Assembly (NCBI GenBank): GCA_013350335.1
Contig: CM023541.1
Location: 34,464,739 to 34,528,738 of the forward strand
Origin: Chimonanthus salicifolius
Lineage: Eukaryota > Streptophyta > Magnoliopsida > Laurales > Calycanthaceae
Reading direction: 5' to 3'
Length of the DNA: 64,000 bases
Shown: positions 53,601 through 62,811 of the stretch, piece after piece
How the letters are laid out: each line of letters begins with the position of its first letter
How positions within the stretch are numbered: the stretch's first letter is position 1
Position numbers and translations under genes: made by a program
Notes under the pieces: generated by a model
Databases searched by the model: none
The model's input: only the letters and a program-made list of their open reading frames with translations
What the model was told of the DNA's origin: nothing

Positions 53601-56600
53601 CAAGTGGAATGACGCAGGACAAGGGATAGGGTAACCCTAAATGCCTAATGCAAGCGAAATTGAGGAATAAATCTAATATGACCTAACCTAAAATGGGTTG
53701 AAATTAAATTCCAATTAATACATGCAATTAATTAATATAAAATTTACTACAAAGAATCATGCAAATTCTTGGAATCTAATATAAGTGATTATAAGACAAT
53801 CCAAACCAAGTTACATTTGCAGTAAAGGTCCCTCAAAACAAAAGTGTTTGTCAAATCCCATAAATATGTAGATCTATCATTAGCAATAGGAATTAAATTG
53901 GCTGTTTGGCAAGGAGAAATTGTAGGACAATAGTAATATGAGATCTTAACGGTATGGGACAACAAAATAGGGGATCTCAATGGATAGGACAACAGTAAAC
54001 AATCATATATGGGACTGTTATGGGTTGGGACAACAGTTTATGGGGCTGTTTGGGGTAGGGGAGGGCTGGAAGGGACTTAGGAAGGGCTTGGGACGAGTCT
54101 AGAGGGGATCTGGGACAGATCGAGACGAGTCTAGATGGGATCTGGGACAGATTGGGATGAGTCCGGATGGGATTTGGGACAGGTCGGGGCTGTAAATAAG
54201 GATTTTTCTGGGACAGGTCTGGGACAGCAATAGGACGGTTCTGGGACAGCAGTTCGGCTGAGTTTGTGATGGCAGCAAAGAGAGAAGAAAGGGGAAAAGT
54301 GAGATAGAAGAGAGATAGATAAAAATCTGGATCTTGGAAGAGGATTCTCACCTTTTCCCGTGGCTTCTCGCCTTCCCTAGTTTCTCACGAGGGTTCCTTG
54401 GCTTCTCACCATGCTTTCTACGATGGAGGCAAGTTTGCACAAAGCAAAAGTTGTTCGGTTACATCATATATATAATGACTTAAAAACATGAAAAATACTA
54501 AAATACCCCCAAATAAACAAATACCAAACTACCCCAAATGATTAGAAAGCCCTAACTACATGTAAAATCACTAAATTTCTCCAAACAAAACCAACTATTG
54601 GACTAAACAAATAAATGAAAGAAAAAATACAATTATGAGAAGCTGGAAATCCTAAATCTAAATATAGAAACTTGCTAAATATGAAAACTCGTGTGGTGAT
54701 CCGCATCATAGAACATGGGGAGTTGTCTTCTGGGTGGTCCTGGATGATGTACCCCTTGCTGAAGACGTAGGGTTCGCGGGCCAGCTTTGTACTGGTGGGG
54801 TACGGCTTCGGCGACCTTCAACCTGTTCAAACTTCAAAGCTTTTTGGTAAGCTTCAGACATATGAATAATATCAAGGCCAACCATAAGATCACTGATAAA
54901 GGGACGGAGACCCTCTATGTACTGCTGGACCACAAGCTGCTCAGACTCAGACAAGTTATTACGGGTAATCAGAAGGTTGAATTCTTCTTTGCCTGATTTT
55001 TAGCAACTCAGAGAATAGGGTTTGTACATGATTAGAGGGTAGGTAGGTACGGCACATGAGTTTCTTTAATTTATCCCAAGATTGGATGGGCCCTTTCCTA
55101 AATTTTCTCTCATTTTTAACCCTCTTGTACCATGATAAAGCACTACCCTTTAATTTCATTACAACCATTTTTACTCTTTGATTTTTTGGTACATCTCCAC
55201 ATTCAAACATATTCTCTACGGTCTCTAACCAGTCAAGAAATACCTCACCAGATAAGTGTCCCAGAAACTCTAGAATGTCCATTCTGATAGGTAAAGATTC
55301 ACCATCTCTGGTGCGTTGGCGGTGTTGTCTGCCACCTTCATTATGGTGTTCGGCGTTACTGCCACCAGATTCTGAATGTGCTCTGCGACGAGAGTCACGA
55401 GATCGTTTGGAGGAGGATGATCGTCGTCTTTCATGGACAAGCTGCTGTACTGAATCATGTAATGTAGCCACCTGATGTTGCATGGTAGCCTGCATGGCAG
55501 CCATTTGTTGCGCCAAAGCCGCAACCATCTCCCCTAGATCAACGATCTCCGTCTGTCTGTCGCCCTGATGTGGATTACTGGTCTGACCCAGCTGAGTGAT
55601 GTTCTCAGGAGCAACGTCACCGTTCTTGTCCATATTTTGCCTGGTATTATAACCGTGTTTCATAGAATTCCGCTAAAGATCAAGAGAGCCTGAAAATTGG
55701 AAAGGCACGAACAAGCAATAACACAAGTAATGGAAGCAATCCAAATCACACACAATAACCAGCAATCAGTAAAGATTTTGCTGCAAAAAATATTGTCAAA
55801 CTGCTGTGAAAAAAATCCCATGTATATTGTTACCCGGTTGCTCAGATTAGCCAACAAGTAATTTACTGTCTAGAAATCCTGCACGCTGTCACGATAAATT
55901 CTGCAACTGAAGTTTCAGGAGTCCAAAAGTCACGAAATTTTAATTGCTGGAAGATAACTAATGAACACACCAACAGTAAAAAATTCATATTTTTCTGAGT
56001 CCGAATAATATATCAAATCAACGCTGCAACACAGTGAAATATCAGGGATTGCAATATCAGATTCTACTCAGTCTTCTTTTGCGCACTGTGATGGAAAAAA
56101 ACCGTAAGTGGGGCTACAGAACTCTGATTCAAGTGAGCCTTATATTTCCGGAAAGTAAAGCACAAGATCTAACTACCATCCAAAATTCAGAATTTTTGGA
56201 GTTGAATTGATCCCCCAAATACTGACCGCAATAATGGTCAAATATAAATCTGCAATCTGATCTGCTCTTTTGTTATCAGTCCGCTAAATCTGCAATATCT
56301 CAACATAGGAACCTCGGAATAATGCAAAATAAAATATGCTAGTGAAGCTAACAAAGAGATCTATCCACTTTAAAAATTTCAAAAATTATGAACCTGGTTT
56401 GGTAGATCAAATACTGTCTGCAATCCGAAGATGATTCCTAGATCTGCTTTCTGAAAGGCAGTTTGTAACAGTCCGATAAAATTGCAATATCTCGGGCTAG
56501 AAAACTTGGTTTGAGGGAAATAAAATATTTCTGGAATCCTCTCTGAAAGATCTATCTGTAGTCAAAATTTGAGAATTTTTGGAGTCTTCTACTGTTCCCA

Positions 56601-59600
56601 GAAAATTTTGCACCTAGATTGTACTAGATTTTCAGATCTCAAATACACCGGTTCATAGCAATAATGTTCGTATAAAATTCAAAGTCCAGAATGTTTTTGA
56701 AATAAAATACAGCAAAGGACAAAATTGCAATTGTGTGAATTGAGAAAAATTTGCTAGTAGGCGAAAGCCAAATTCCCAGAAATCTTGTTCCAATCGCACA
56801 AGCACTGAATTCCCAGAGAAGTCAGGCTCTGATATCCAATTGATGCAGGCCTAGGGTCTAATCTGTGAAAATCCACTTGCAGGCTACAGTTTGAGAGCAT
56901 GGTCTCTGAAAGATGGGCAACCAATCATGGTTCGTGAAAGGATTATGCCTTAATTGGGGTTTTGCTAAGCAATACCCGAATCGAAAGACAAGTTTCCTTG
57001 GAATTCAATTACCCGGCATGGAATTTAGATTAAGCTCTCCTTTAATTAAATTAATTGAAAATTATGCGGAAGTGAATAATTAAAAGAGATGAAAGAATGA
57101 AATTAATTTCTTAATCTGAAAACCATAAAGCAATAATTGAATTATAAAAATCACTGGCACTTACTTGCAGGAATCGATCCTGTCCAAGGACCTGGCTGAA
57201 AGCCACAACTCCACAGAGTCTAGAGAAATCTCCAAATAATTCTTATTCAATGTGTGTAGAATTCTAATGGGGTACAAGCCTATTTATAATAAAATTGTAA
57301 AAAGACCATAAAACCCATGCCTAAGATAGAATTTAGTCTAATTATAACCATTCCATCTCAACCCTTAACCATTCTACATGGCTTATTGAATGAACAAGAT
57401 TGCATCCTAAAATAAACGAACAAAAGTAAACAAATAAAATAAATTGCAAGCTGCAAAATTCTCCACCTACTCTTAAGATTGGGGTGTGTGGTGTTGACAA
57501 CTGTTCTTTGGATAGATGTATCAAATTTGGGCTTTATGGAGACTTTGGGTTTGGGTTTGGCCTGTTTATGAATGAGCTTTGGCTTAACATGCTTAATTGG
57601 GTCACCTGGGTCAATTGGGCCTCGACTAATAAAATGAACTGTCTAATTTTGGTTACCTTGATCAAAGTGTTTTAAATTTATAACTCGCAAGTGCACGAAC
57701 CATTTAGATAGTATAGCGATTAAGTGCGAGGTCGAACCCATCAGAACTTAAGAAAATATATCCGTGAAAAATACACCATTTGAAATACGTATTTTAAGGA
57801 ATTTGGAAAATCATGAAAATAAATCTTAAATATGGAATTAATTATCTAATCTAAGGAATTTAATTTTAAAACATGGTCTATAATTAAAAACCACATCTAA
57901 AAATATAATTTAACCATTAAAGAGATCTAATTTTAATTAAGATGGTGTATTTGATCTAAAAATTATAAATATTCTTAATCTAACTTAAAACACAAAATTA
58001 AGATGCAATTGAATTATTTCCAATCTAGTTCACAATTTTTCAAGAATTTGAATTGATAAACAAAAGAAAATAAAATAAAATATATATACATATTTACAAT
58101 GGAATTTGGATTGAAGATTAAGGAGGCATTATTTTTAATACTTTAAAAATAAAATCAAAACCTAGAACATGGAGCTCACATTTATTAATGACCATTGATT
58201 CAAAATTTTCATTCATAATTAATTTTATTAAGAAAAACACGAGTTTCATTAATCAAGAAATAATCCAAATAAACCTTGGGCTTAGAGAGAATTCAACATA
58301 AAATTCCAATTCTAAATTCTTCACCTACTCTTAAAAAGAGCTTTAGAATGGAAAATTAAGGTTCTAAACTTTCCTAAAAATTGGATGTTTAAGATGAAAA
58401 TTCTAAGATTAAATCAAAACATGCATTCATAAAGAGATTAAAAATCAAATCAAACTATCACAACAACAAACATTAAGTGGAAAACCATAGATCTAAAAAG
58501 CTTGTCTTAATTTTATTAATAAAACAAAGAATTAAAATTACATAACCATGGAATTCTTGGAATAAGAAATTACAATGAGAAGTTAAAACACCAACCTGAA
58601 ACCCATTGTGGAATTTGAATTCCACACTGTTTTCCCTTCTCTTTGTCTTCCTTTCCTTCCTCCCTACATTCCAAAAATCAGCAGCCCAAGTTCAGTTTTC
58701 TCAATGGGAGAGGGTTAATATTTATAGATGAAAGGAGGTGGAATGAGTGGCTTGGATTTAAAGATTTAAATAAAGTAAGGGACACATGGAGGGCTGATAT
58801 GGTTTGTGCTAAACATGGAATGACTTAAAGAAGGCAAGGAGGTGGGAAAAAATAGTAAATTCGTGTAAGGAAAGTGGGTGCAAAATTCCGTTTTTTACAC
58901 ATGTACCACCTTAGAGGTTAGTTTTGACCTAGTTAACGTCCGAATCAAGAAAAGTTGTAAACTACAAAGTTGTAGCCCTTAAAGTCTTCTTTCCAACGCA
59001 ACAAGAATCAAAATAATCGGACATAGGAGTGAAACTTTATGGCCAAAATACTGAAAATGTGTCAAACCTTCCTTCTTTTTCTCCCCTTCTTATTTTGTTT
59101 ATTTTTCCTTAATCCACTTGCCAAATTCGAAAATCCTCTTATATTGACTTCTAAATTTCGAATTTCCTCATATGTATCTTGAGATGATGAAAATAGACTT
59201 CATACATGTGGATTTCTTCATGGGCTTTTCTTAATGGGCTAAATAATTGGACTTTTCAAAGTATGGAAAATCTAATAATTAATTTTACCACTTACAATCA
59301 ATTTTAAAGATGTACTAAATTAATCCAAACTCTCATAAATGGATTTGAATTAATTAGTTTACAATCAAACCCCTAAAATTGTGGTAAAATAATTATTAAA
59401 AATTCCAACTTTTCAAAAATATCAACTTATGCCCATAAATTGCAAAATTCACCATTTGAATTCCCAAATCTTGTATTTCCCTGTAAATCCTGCAAAATAT
59501 CCGAAATCCCCTTGACCATATCTTAAAACACACAAAACAGGGGTTAACTAATCCAAATGCAAGGGTAAAATAATCATTTTCCTGTGCTCATCAGTTGACA

Positions 59601-61185
59601 ATTGTTCTTTGGATAGATGTATCAAATTTGGACTTTGGGCTTGGGTTTGGCCTGTTTATGAATGGGCTTTGGCTTAACATGCTTAATTGGGTCACCTGGG
59701 TCAATTGGGCCTCGACTAATAAAATGAACTGACTTATTAGACGTGTCCAATTTTGGTTTCCTTGATCAAAGTGATCCATGTAAGCCAATGCAACTTCGTC
59801 TACGTGATCCAAGTCCACTGAAGAACCGTATTTTGAACCATTAGGCTGGATACCCGCACCACAAAAGGAAATCAAAAGTGATGAACAACGCATTCCCTAT
59901 CTCCCCAGGGCATGCAGGCCTATGATACCCATGAAATCTCATTGGAAAATCGCTACCAATGATTACCTGTCCCAGAAGGATTCCCTTAAAATCATTAGAG
60001 CCTCCTGTTTACTAGAACTTTTCTTTCATTGGATTCCTTAATAATATTACTTATTACTATTGCAACAAATTTAGGTTATTTGTTCTTATAAAGATCTTTT
60101 CTGCAGTCTAGACTTAGCATTGGGGATGTTGTGAAATGCTGCATCAAGAAGATCACTTATTTTGGCATATTTGTTGAGGTACCGCTTTTGATACTAGTTA
60201 GACTGTTCTGTCAGAAAACAATTGCCATGTCTTAGTTAACTTACATTATGTTTTTAAAAGGTTGAGGGTGTACCTGCGCTGATTCACCAGTCAGAAGTCT
60301 CATGGGATGCAACATTAGATCCATCATCATATTACAAAATTGGTCAGGTAGTTCTTATTTTTCTCAACCAATCTTCCTGTTTAGCAGGTACTTTTAGGCA
60401 CTTCTATATAATGCAAAATGATATGATCCTCAATCCATGGATACACGTATTATCTCCAGGCCTCAATATTTTCAAAATTGGTCAGGTTTGGTGATCTATA
60501 ATTCCATATCATAACTGACTACTGTAGGCCAGACATGCCCTGAAGCTCCTCATTGGAAAACCATAATCCTTCAATCAAGGACCTGCAACTAAATGCCTGA
60601 GAAAGAGCGACGACAACAGCCTGCATTTAATGTTAAGAAAAATGAGATCTGGTTGTGGCATCAATCCATCCATTTGTGGGGCCATTCTGTCAGTGGTTTG
60701 GACTATCAAATTATGGGCCCCATTGGTAATTTAGGGTCCAAGGTATCCCTTGAATTGAGTATCACAGAATCCATCTTTGATAAAAATATGGAATAGTGCT
60801 AATTTTTTTTTTGTTTTTTAGATGAATGTTTCTCATTTCTTAAGGCTCTGTCGTCTATGCATTCTTTCTTTTAGTTCCTGGTCTTAGCTTAGTAACTATG
60901 ATTTCCTAGATTCATAGAATATTTCATTATTTCAGATCATTGAGGCAAAAGTTCACCAGTTGGATTTTGCTCTTGAGCGCATCACCTTGTCTTTGAAGCA
61001 AATAACGGTAGCCTATTTTTTTGGTCCTTGATTTATGGTATACAAAAAGTGTTACAAGTTGTGTCTGTATCTCATCTTTTTCTTTTTGGCAGCCAGATCC
61101 GCTTACAGAGGCCCTAGAGTCCCTAGAATCTCTAGTGAGTGTTCATACTTCCGTCGACAGAAACCTTGAAACTGCAGCTATTGAG
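41387..61185 (+). CDS. Chloroplast S1-domain (OB-fold) RNA-binding protein, 5' part, 11 exons
   Basis: A nucleus-encoded plastid protein with two S1 modules. Its order and motifs resemble what I remember of Arabidopsis AT1G12800, an S1-domain protein linked to plastid RNA metabolism; that match is from memory. Exons: 41387-41611, 43709-44438, 44514-44649, 49371-49485, 50933-51031, 51456-51755, 51847-51954, 60107-60178, 60261-60347, 60936-61007, 61093-61185. They join in one frame for 679 codons with GT-AG junctions. Residues 1-45 are a Ser/Arg-rich transit peptide. LKFGRLLGEDPKLTLAK and IIGRKSNPDMSYLDIEKSF form the conserved N-terminal block. Residues about 110-400 are a polar, poorly conserved linker. 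S1 module 1 (residues about 418-460) has GFVVSFGSLVGFLPYRNL. S1 module 2 (residues 572-648) has RLSIGDVVKCCIKKITYFG. About 90 C-terminal residues are expected beyond the window. Confidence 0.9.
41455..41502 (+). repeat. 24-bp tandem duplication in the transit peptide
   Basis: Two exact copies of a 24-base unit starting ATTCTCCTCCTCTCGCAGAC (41455-41478 and 41479-41502). In protein, the eight residues FSSSRRPA occur twice. The frame is kept. Confidence 0.95.
42130..42720. repeat. Two-copy tandem duplication in intron 1, about 323 bp per unit
   Basis: AACTATGGTTGTGATCTACA... (42132 on) recurs as AACTATGGTGATGACAAAAA... (42457 on). Both continue with ACTGTGGCAA(C/T)TGGAT, ATGAACAGCTTGAA, CATGGTCT, a T-run, GTGGGCTC or TTGGGCTC, and TTTCTTTTTCAAGTA or TTTCTTTTCAAGTA. 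Diverged, so old. Confidence 0.8.
43149..43342 (-). mobile_element. tRNA-derived SINE, about 194 bp, full length
   Basis: On the minus strand it starts CCCCGTGAGGATTGGCTTGG (box A-like TTGGCTTGGCGGTCAAGAA) and has CTTAGGTTCAAGTCACTC (box B GGTTCAAGTC) about 45 bases later. A non-tRNA body ends in poly-A (the T-run 43149-43159 on the plus strand). It lies in intron 1 of the S1-domain gene. Confidence 0.8.
43709..44438 (+). CDS. S1-domain gene exon 2
   Basis: Residues 76-318 plus one base. It starts IIGRKSNPDMSYLDIEKSF, conserved in the family, then an acidic and Ser-rich linker. It ends in LKTG with donor gtaatg. Confidence 0.9.
44514..44649 (+). CDS. S1-domain gene exon 3
   Basis: Completes the Gly codon and codes residues 320-363 (LQQIEQSNVGHPGVQAGFAQ to HGKPL) plus two bases of an Arg codon. 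The intron before it is only 75 bp. The donor is gtattt. Confidence 0.82.
44650..45405. other. Intron 3 of the S1-domain gene, left part
   Basis: Unique-looking intron sequence after exon 3; no element recognised. Confidence 0.5.
45409..45930 (-). mobile_element. L1-type LINE 3' fragment, antisense
   Basis: Starts on the plus strand with a T-run (45409-45420, the poly-A tail) and TTGAGAGTTTACAAATTTTA. Further right, on the minus strand, it codes a zinc-finger RVT module (CFLCWRTEEAVDHLF, about 45835 down to 45791). Truncated and decayed. Confidence 0.7.
46314..46341 (+). repeat. Homopolymer run of 28 G
   Basis: Uninterrupted G run with extra G blocks on both sides (GGGGTTG before, GCGGGGGG after), in intron 3 of the S1-domain gene on the sense strand. 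Confidence 0.95.
47024..48593. mobile_element. Mutator-like element with long inverted repeats, possible Pack-MULE
   Basis: Ends GGGTAATGTTA (left) and TAACATTACCC (right). Inverted repeats extend about 200 bp: both arms share ACCCTGAATTTTTTT, TTTTACCCTCTT, TTCTCTCGAAT, AGACACTGCTCCA and GAGTGCGATTTTC. Target duplication TTATTCAG at 47016-47023 and 48594-48601 is exact (8 bp; 9 is usual for Mutator). No transposase. The inside codes gene-like sequence on the minus strand (see 47361-47591). Confidence 0.8.
47361..47591 (-). pseudogene. Gene-like fragment captured in the Mutator-like element, unrecognised
   Basis: The ATG at 47591 opens MADFDYHPPQFLEDMAWLPA, then WLDPHQ; an acidic, Trp/Pro-rich start like that of a plant regulatory protein. 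After about residue 30 the conserved-looking reading moves to another frame (KDAQALSRTACKDAMFLEE, then GADHLFSNEDANMAMEQIL), so a frameshift or small deletion is likely. I do not recognise the family. It is read in antisense to the S1-domain host gene. Confidence 0.45.
49371..49485 (+). CDS. S1-domain gene exon 4
   Basis: Residues 365-402 (MDQPVKQNVPSDGVGKTVLN to QPTALE). It completes the split Arg codon after acceptor aattacag. The donor is gtcagg. The 4.7 kb intron before it contains the nested hAT/Mutator-like insertion. Confidence 0.82.
49500..49530. repeat. CT microsatellite
   Basis: About ten TC units followed by CCCTCCCTCCCT, 15 bases after the exon 4 donor. It could serve as or disturb a pyrimidine tract; no effect is shown. 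Confidence 0.8.
49576..49773 (-). mobile_element. 198-bp truncated LINE with 18-bp target duplication
   Basis: Flanks AATGTGGAGCGAGGAATC (49558-49575) and AATGTGGAACAAGGAATC (49774-49791) match at 16 of 18. It starts on the plus strand with a T-run and TTGAGCGGTAACCAAGAAAT, the reverse complement of the family 3' end. It consists only of 3' UTR. Confidence 0.88.
49857..50765. repeat. Three diverged direct copies of a segment of 210-250 bp
   Basis: Copies at about 49857-50110, 50255-50465 and 50530-50765. Shared order: a GGACC(A/T) or GAACCAC block, CTGGATCCA or TTGATCCAGC, GGTGGAAAGCTTGTC or GTGGAAAGCTTGTC (copies 2 and 3), GCTTTGG, GTAGCTAGGGTCAGAA or GGCTAAGGCCAGAA, and CATGA. It lies in intron 4 of the S1-domain gene. 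Confidence 0.65.
50933..51031 (+). CDS. S1-domain gene exon 5
   Basis: Thirty-three codons, GHEDGDWSKVEELHQTGERG to SSSSRGFV. It begins S1 module 1; the GFV continues into the next exon. The acceptor is attttcag and the donor is gtaaat. Confidence 0.88.
51456..51755 (+). CDS. S1-domain gene exon 6: S1 module 1
   Basis: One hundred codons. VSFGSLVGFLPYRNLGAKWK is the S1 strand pattern, followed by FLAFESWLRRKGLDPSLYKQ and a charged linker with FDDLLEAYDQEKMKFLSSFV. The acceptor is tttcccag and the donor is gtttga. Confidence 0.92.
51847..51954 (+). CDS. S1-domain gene exon 7
   Basis: Thirty-six codons, RIKVSVVLADRNSRRLKFSG to EKKRSLM. It closes the first module and leads into the second. The donor is gtatgt. 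The intron that follows is 8.15 kb because of the gypsy element. Confidence 0.92.
52048..52675 (-). repeat. 3' LTR of the gypsy element, truncated
   Basis: Direct repeat of 57187-57669 plus 59760-59861. Shared words include ACTCCACAGAGTCTAGAGAA, TTCTTATTCAATGTGTGT, GGGGTACAAGCCTATTTATA and GGCCTCGACTAATAAAATGA. The left boundary meets host intron sequence at about 52047 instead of the LTR end. Confidence 0.8.
53525..53595 (-). pseudogene. Gag zinc-knuckle remnant
   Basis: Minus strand reads KCFKYNELGHIVSKCP. The CCHC pattern C-X2-C-X4-H-X4-C has Tyr in place of the second Cys, and a stop follows soon after. It is the continuation of gag on the far side of the solo LTR. Confidence 0.7.
53610..54708 (-). 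mobile_element. Solo LTR, about 1.1 kb, nested in gag
   Basis: On the minus strand it starts TGATGCGGATCACCACACG and ends CCTGCGTCA. Flanks TGGAA (53605-53609) and TAGAA (54709-54713) match at 4 of 5 bases. Gag coding sequence sits on both sides and none inside. It contains a GGGAC-rich stretch (53990-54260) with repeated GATCTGGGACAGAT-like words. Confidence 0.65.
54714..55663 (-). pseudogene. Gypsy gag gene, frameshifted
   Basis: The structural gag protein of a Ty3/gypsy element, which would package element RNA. The ATG at 55663 opens MKHGYNTRQNMDKNG. A coiled segment MVAALAQQMAAMQATMQHQV and an Arg/Ser-rich stretch follow, then the Retrotrans_gag core with FLDWLETVENMFECGDVP, KLKGSALSWYKRVKNERK and SWDKLKKLMCRTYLP. 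A frameshift near 54965 separates the last part (SEQLVVQQYIEGLRPFISDL, 54945 down), which runs into the solo LTR insertion at 54708. Inactive. Confidence 0.82.
56825..56840 (-). other. Primer-binding-like site of the gypsy element
   Basis: Minus strand ATTGGATATCAGAGCC, close to TGGTATCAGAGC, the complement of the plant initiator-Met tRNA 3' end, directly at the LTR border. Confidence 0.65.
56841..57669 (-). repeat. 5' LTR of the gypsy element, 3' portion
   Basis: Inner end TGATGCAGGCC on the plus strand (CATCA on the element strand), next to the primer-binding-like site at 56825-56840. From 57187 on it is a direct repeat of the LTR at 52048. Confidence 0.72.
57670..59585. mobile_element. 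Unclassified LTR-like block inside the gypsy 5' LTR
   Basis: Interrupts the LTR. It starts near TTTTAAATTTATAACTCGCA, with AAGTGCACGAACC close by, and ends CCTGTGCTCATCA. No coding sequence. The GCAAGTGCACG word near one end is common in plant gypsy LTRs. A segment of about 177 bp of the host LTR flanks it on both sides (57493-57669 and 59586-59772), too long for a target duplication. Confidence 0.55.
59586..59861 (-). repeat. 5' LTR of the gypsy element, outer portion
   Basis: Repeats 57493-57669 (TTGACAATTGTTCTTTGGAT versus TTGACAACTGTTCTTTGGAT). It then continues like 52591-52675 to GGCTGGATACCCGCACCA, the start of the LTR on the minus strand. Confidence 0.72.
60107..60178 (+). CDS. S1-domain gene exon 8: S1 module 2
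   Basis: Twenty-four codons, SRLSIGDVVKCCIKKITYFG then IFVE, the first strands of a canonical S1 domain. The acceptor is ttctgcag and the donor is gtaccg. Confidence 0.93.
60261..60347 (+). CDS. S1-domain gene exon 9
   Basis: Twenty-nine codons, VEGVPALIHQSEVSWDATLD to YYKIGQ. ALIHQSEVSW corresponds to the S1 signature G-LIH-SE. The donor is gtagtt. Confidence 0.93.
60936..61007 (+). CDS. S1-domain gene exon 10
   Basis: Twenty-four codons, IIEAKVHQLDFALERITLSL then KQIT, the last strands of S1 module 2 (V-EAKV-QLD---ERI-LSLK). The donor is gtagcc. Confidence 0.93.
61093..61185 (+). CDS. S1-domain gene exon 11 (last seen)
   Basis: Thirty-one codons starting PDPLTEALESLESLVSVHTS and ending ETAAIE. 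The donor is gttctt. PDPLTEALES is conserved in the family just after the S1 domain. The next exon was not found before 64000. Confidence 0.9.
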
Positions 61186-61439
61186 GTTCTTTTCTCAACT
61201 TAGTTGTAAATTGACTTATATGCATGTCCATTTATTCACGTTTACATATGTATGTCTAAGGTAATGCTTCCATCAACCTATGTGCACTTAGGGAAGGGTG
61301 CATAACTATGTTGTGGGATTCGTTGAGAAGATATTTTTCTTTAGTTAGACCAAGTTCATCATCCCTTTTCCCTTAAAAGTTACTTGGAAACCTCTTCCTG
61401 CCCTTTCTAAAGTCAATTTTTTTTTGCCTTAACAAAGTT

Positions 61440-62000
61440 TTGATCACAGATAATATCAAAGCTAGGAATTTCTAAAACCCAATGTTTGCTATCTTTGCTA
61501 TAGAAATGACGAGTCTGTTGATCACTTCTTTCTTCGTTGTCTTTTTATTTTTTCAATTTGAGATTGTTTCATCTCCACTTTCTCGATTTTGCGGGTTTTG
61601 CTTTGTTGCTTTCATGCTTGCTTATTTGGTTGGGGTGTGGGTCCTTTCTCACAGAGAAGACAAGACCTTTGGGAAATGGTACATTTGGCCATTGCCTGAT
61701 TTGTTTGGCTGGATGCTGGAGCACAACAAAAAGATAATGCATTGGCTACAGAGGCTATGCTTTGTAGAATCAAGTGAAATATCATTTAATGGACAGTGGT
61801 GACTGATCCTTTCAGGAGTATTTCTGTGGACCAGCTGAGTGGAAGCTGGGCAGCAGTATCTTAGATTCTGTTTCTGTTGATTTGTGGACTGGTATTTGTC
61901 ATGTGAATTTCTATTTGCTGGCCTTAGAAGTTTTGGATTTGACTTTGACGCAATTCATCACTGCCACTGGGCCTTCCTCTCTTGTATTGAGTTTTCTTTT
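61440..62000 (+). mobile_element. LINE fragment with zinc-finger RVT module
   Basis: Plus strand reads CYLCYRNDESVDHFFLRCLF (61490-61550), the C-X2-C-X7-H-X4-C module at the end of plant L1 reverse transcriptases. Stops follow. The right boundary is unclear. Confidence 0.6.
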
Positions 62001-62554
62001 TCAATACATGGAGTAGGTGGGATGTGTTGTGTATGGGACCTTGAGGATGTGGGGCTCTAGTAGAACCTCAGAAATGATAAAAAAAAATGAATTTGTTGGA
62101 GGTTCTGTTTGATGCCTTAGATTTCATCAAAACCTCTTCTATGAGGAGGCTAAGGAGCTAAAAATGTAATAATTACTGTGGACTACAAAATATTTCAATC
62201 CCCACAGCAGAGGAAGATCGTGGAATCTGATAGCCAGATGTCTTTGGTTCTTTTATGTTGTACTCAAATTTGTGGACTAAGGATCAAAGTGGAAGCTGTT
62301 ATCCATTTGATCCTTGGAGGCACCTCAACATGTGCTTGGTTTTTGTTGGACTGTGGATTGGGTAAAAAATTCTCGTTTGAGAGAATTTAGCCACTGGTAG
62401 AGAATCATTGGTAATGGCCGCTCCCTTTTGCCTCCATAATGTAGAAATCGTCAGTTAATGATTTTTTGGCAAGATTTGGTGATCTTCTTAGGTGAATTAT
62501 CTTTTTAAGTCCATATTCTTGGACATAAGGCTCCAATGGATTTTACGTTTAAAA
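62001..62554. other. Unassigned sequence after exon 11
   Basis: No exon, RNA gene or clear element recognised; it probably still belongs to the S1-domain gene intron. Confidence 0.4.
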
Positions 62555-62810
62555 TGTTGAAATGAAATAATGGAATAAGAAGAGATTGAGGAAAAATTGT
62601 ATTGTGTTTACTTGTATTAGAAAGGTACCAAAATACAATATTCATAGACAAATATTACAACCACAAATGGAAAGTCAACCATGCATTCTTCGGTGATCTG
62701 AGGATCATATGATAGTATATAACCATTTTTCTGATATACAAAAAAGCCTAAATAGGTACAAGATACTATAACACTCCCCCTCAAGCTGATGTATAGATGT
62801 CCAGTAAGAA
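62555..62810 (-). mobile_element. Copia 3' LTR and polypurine tract, antisense
   Basis: LTR 62555-62773: on the minus strand it starts TGTTATAGTATCTTG and ends TTTCATTTCAACA. Next to it the polypurine tract AGCTTGAGGGGGAG (62787-62774) follows the last codons EFLLDIYTSA and stop. The first copia element ends in the matching [19 protein letters not shown]. The rest is cut off by the LINE junction at about 62810. Confidence 0.78.
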
Positions 62811-62811
62811 C

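Larger units (their letters stand above)
52048..59861 (-). mobile_element. Ty3/gypsy-type LTR retrotransposon, decayed, with nested insertions
   Basis: The 5' LTR (minus strand) runs from 59861 down to 56841, split by a nested block at 57670-59585. It ends CATCA next to a primer-binding-like ATTGGATATCAGAGCC (56840-56825). Then come the gag region (55663 down to 54714), an internal solo LTR (53610-54708), a zinc-knuckle remnant near 53575-53530, and a short 3' part without RT or integrase cores. A polypurine-like CCAGTAGGGAA lies just before the 3' LTR (52675-52048), which starts TGATGTGGGCATCCAGCC and lacks its last roughly 345 bp. It fills most of intron 7 of the S1-domain gene, antisense. 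Confidence 0.75.
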
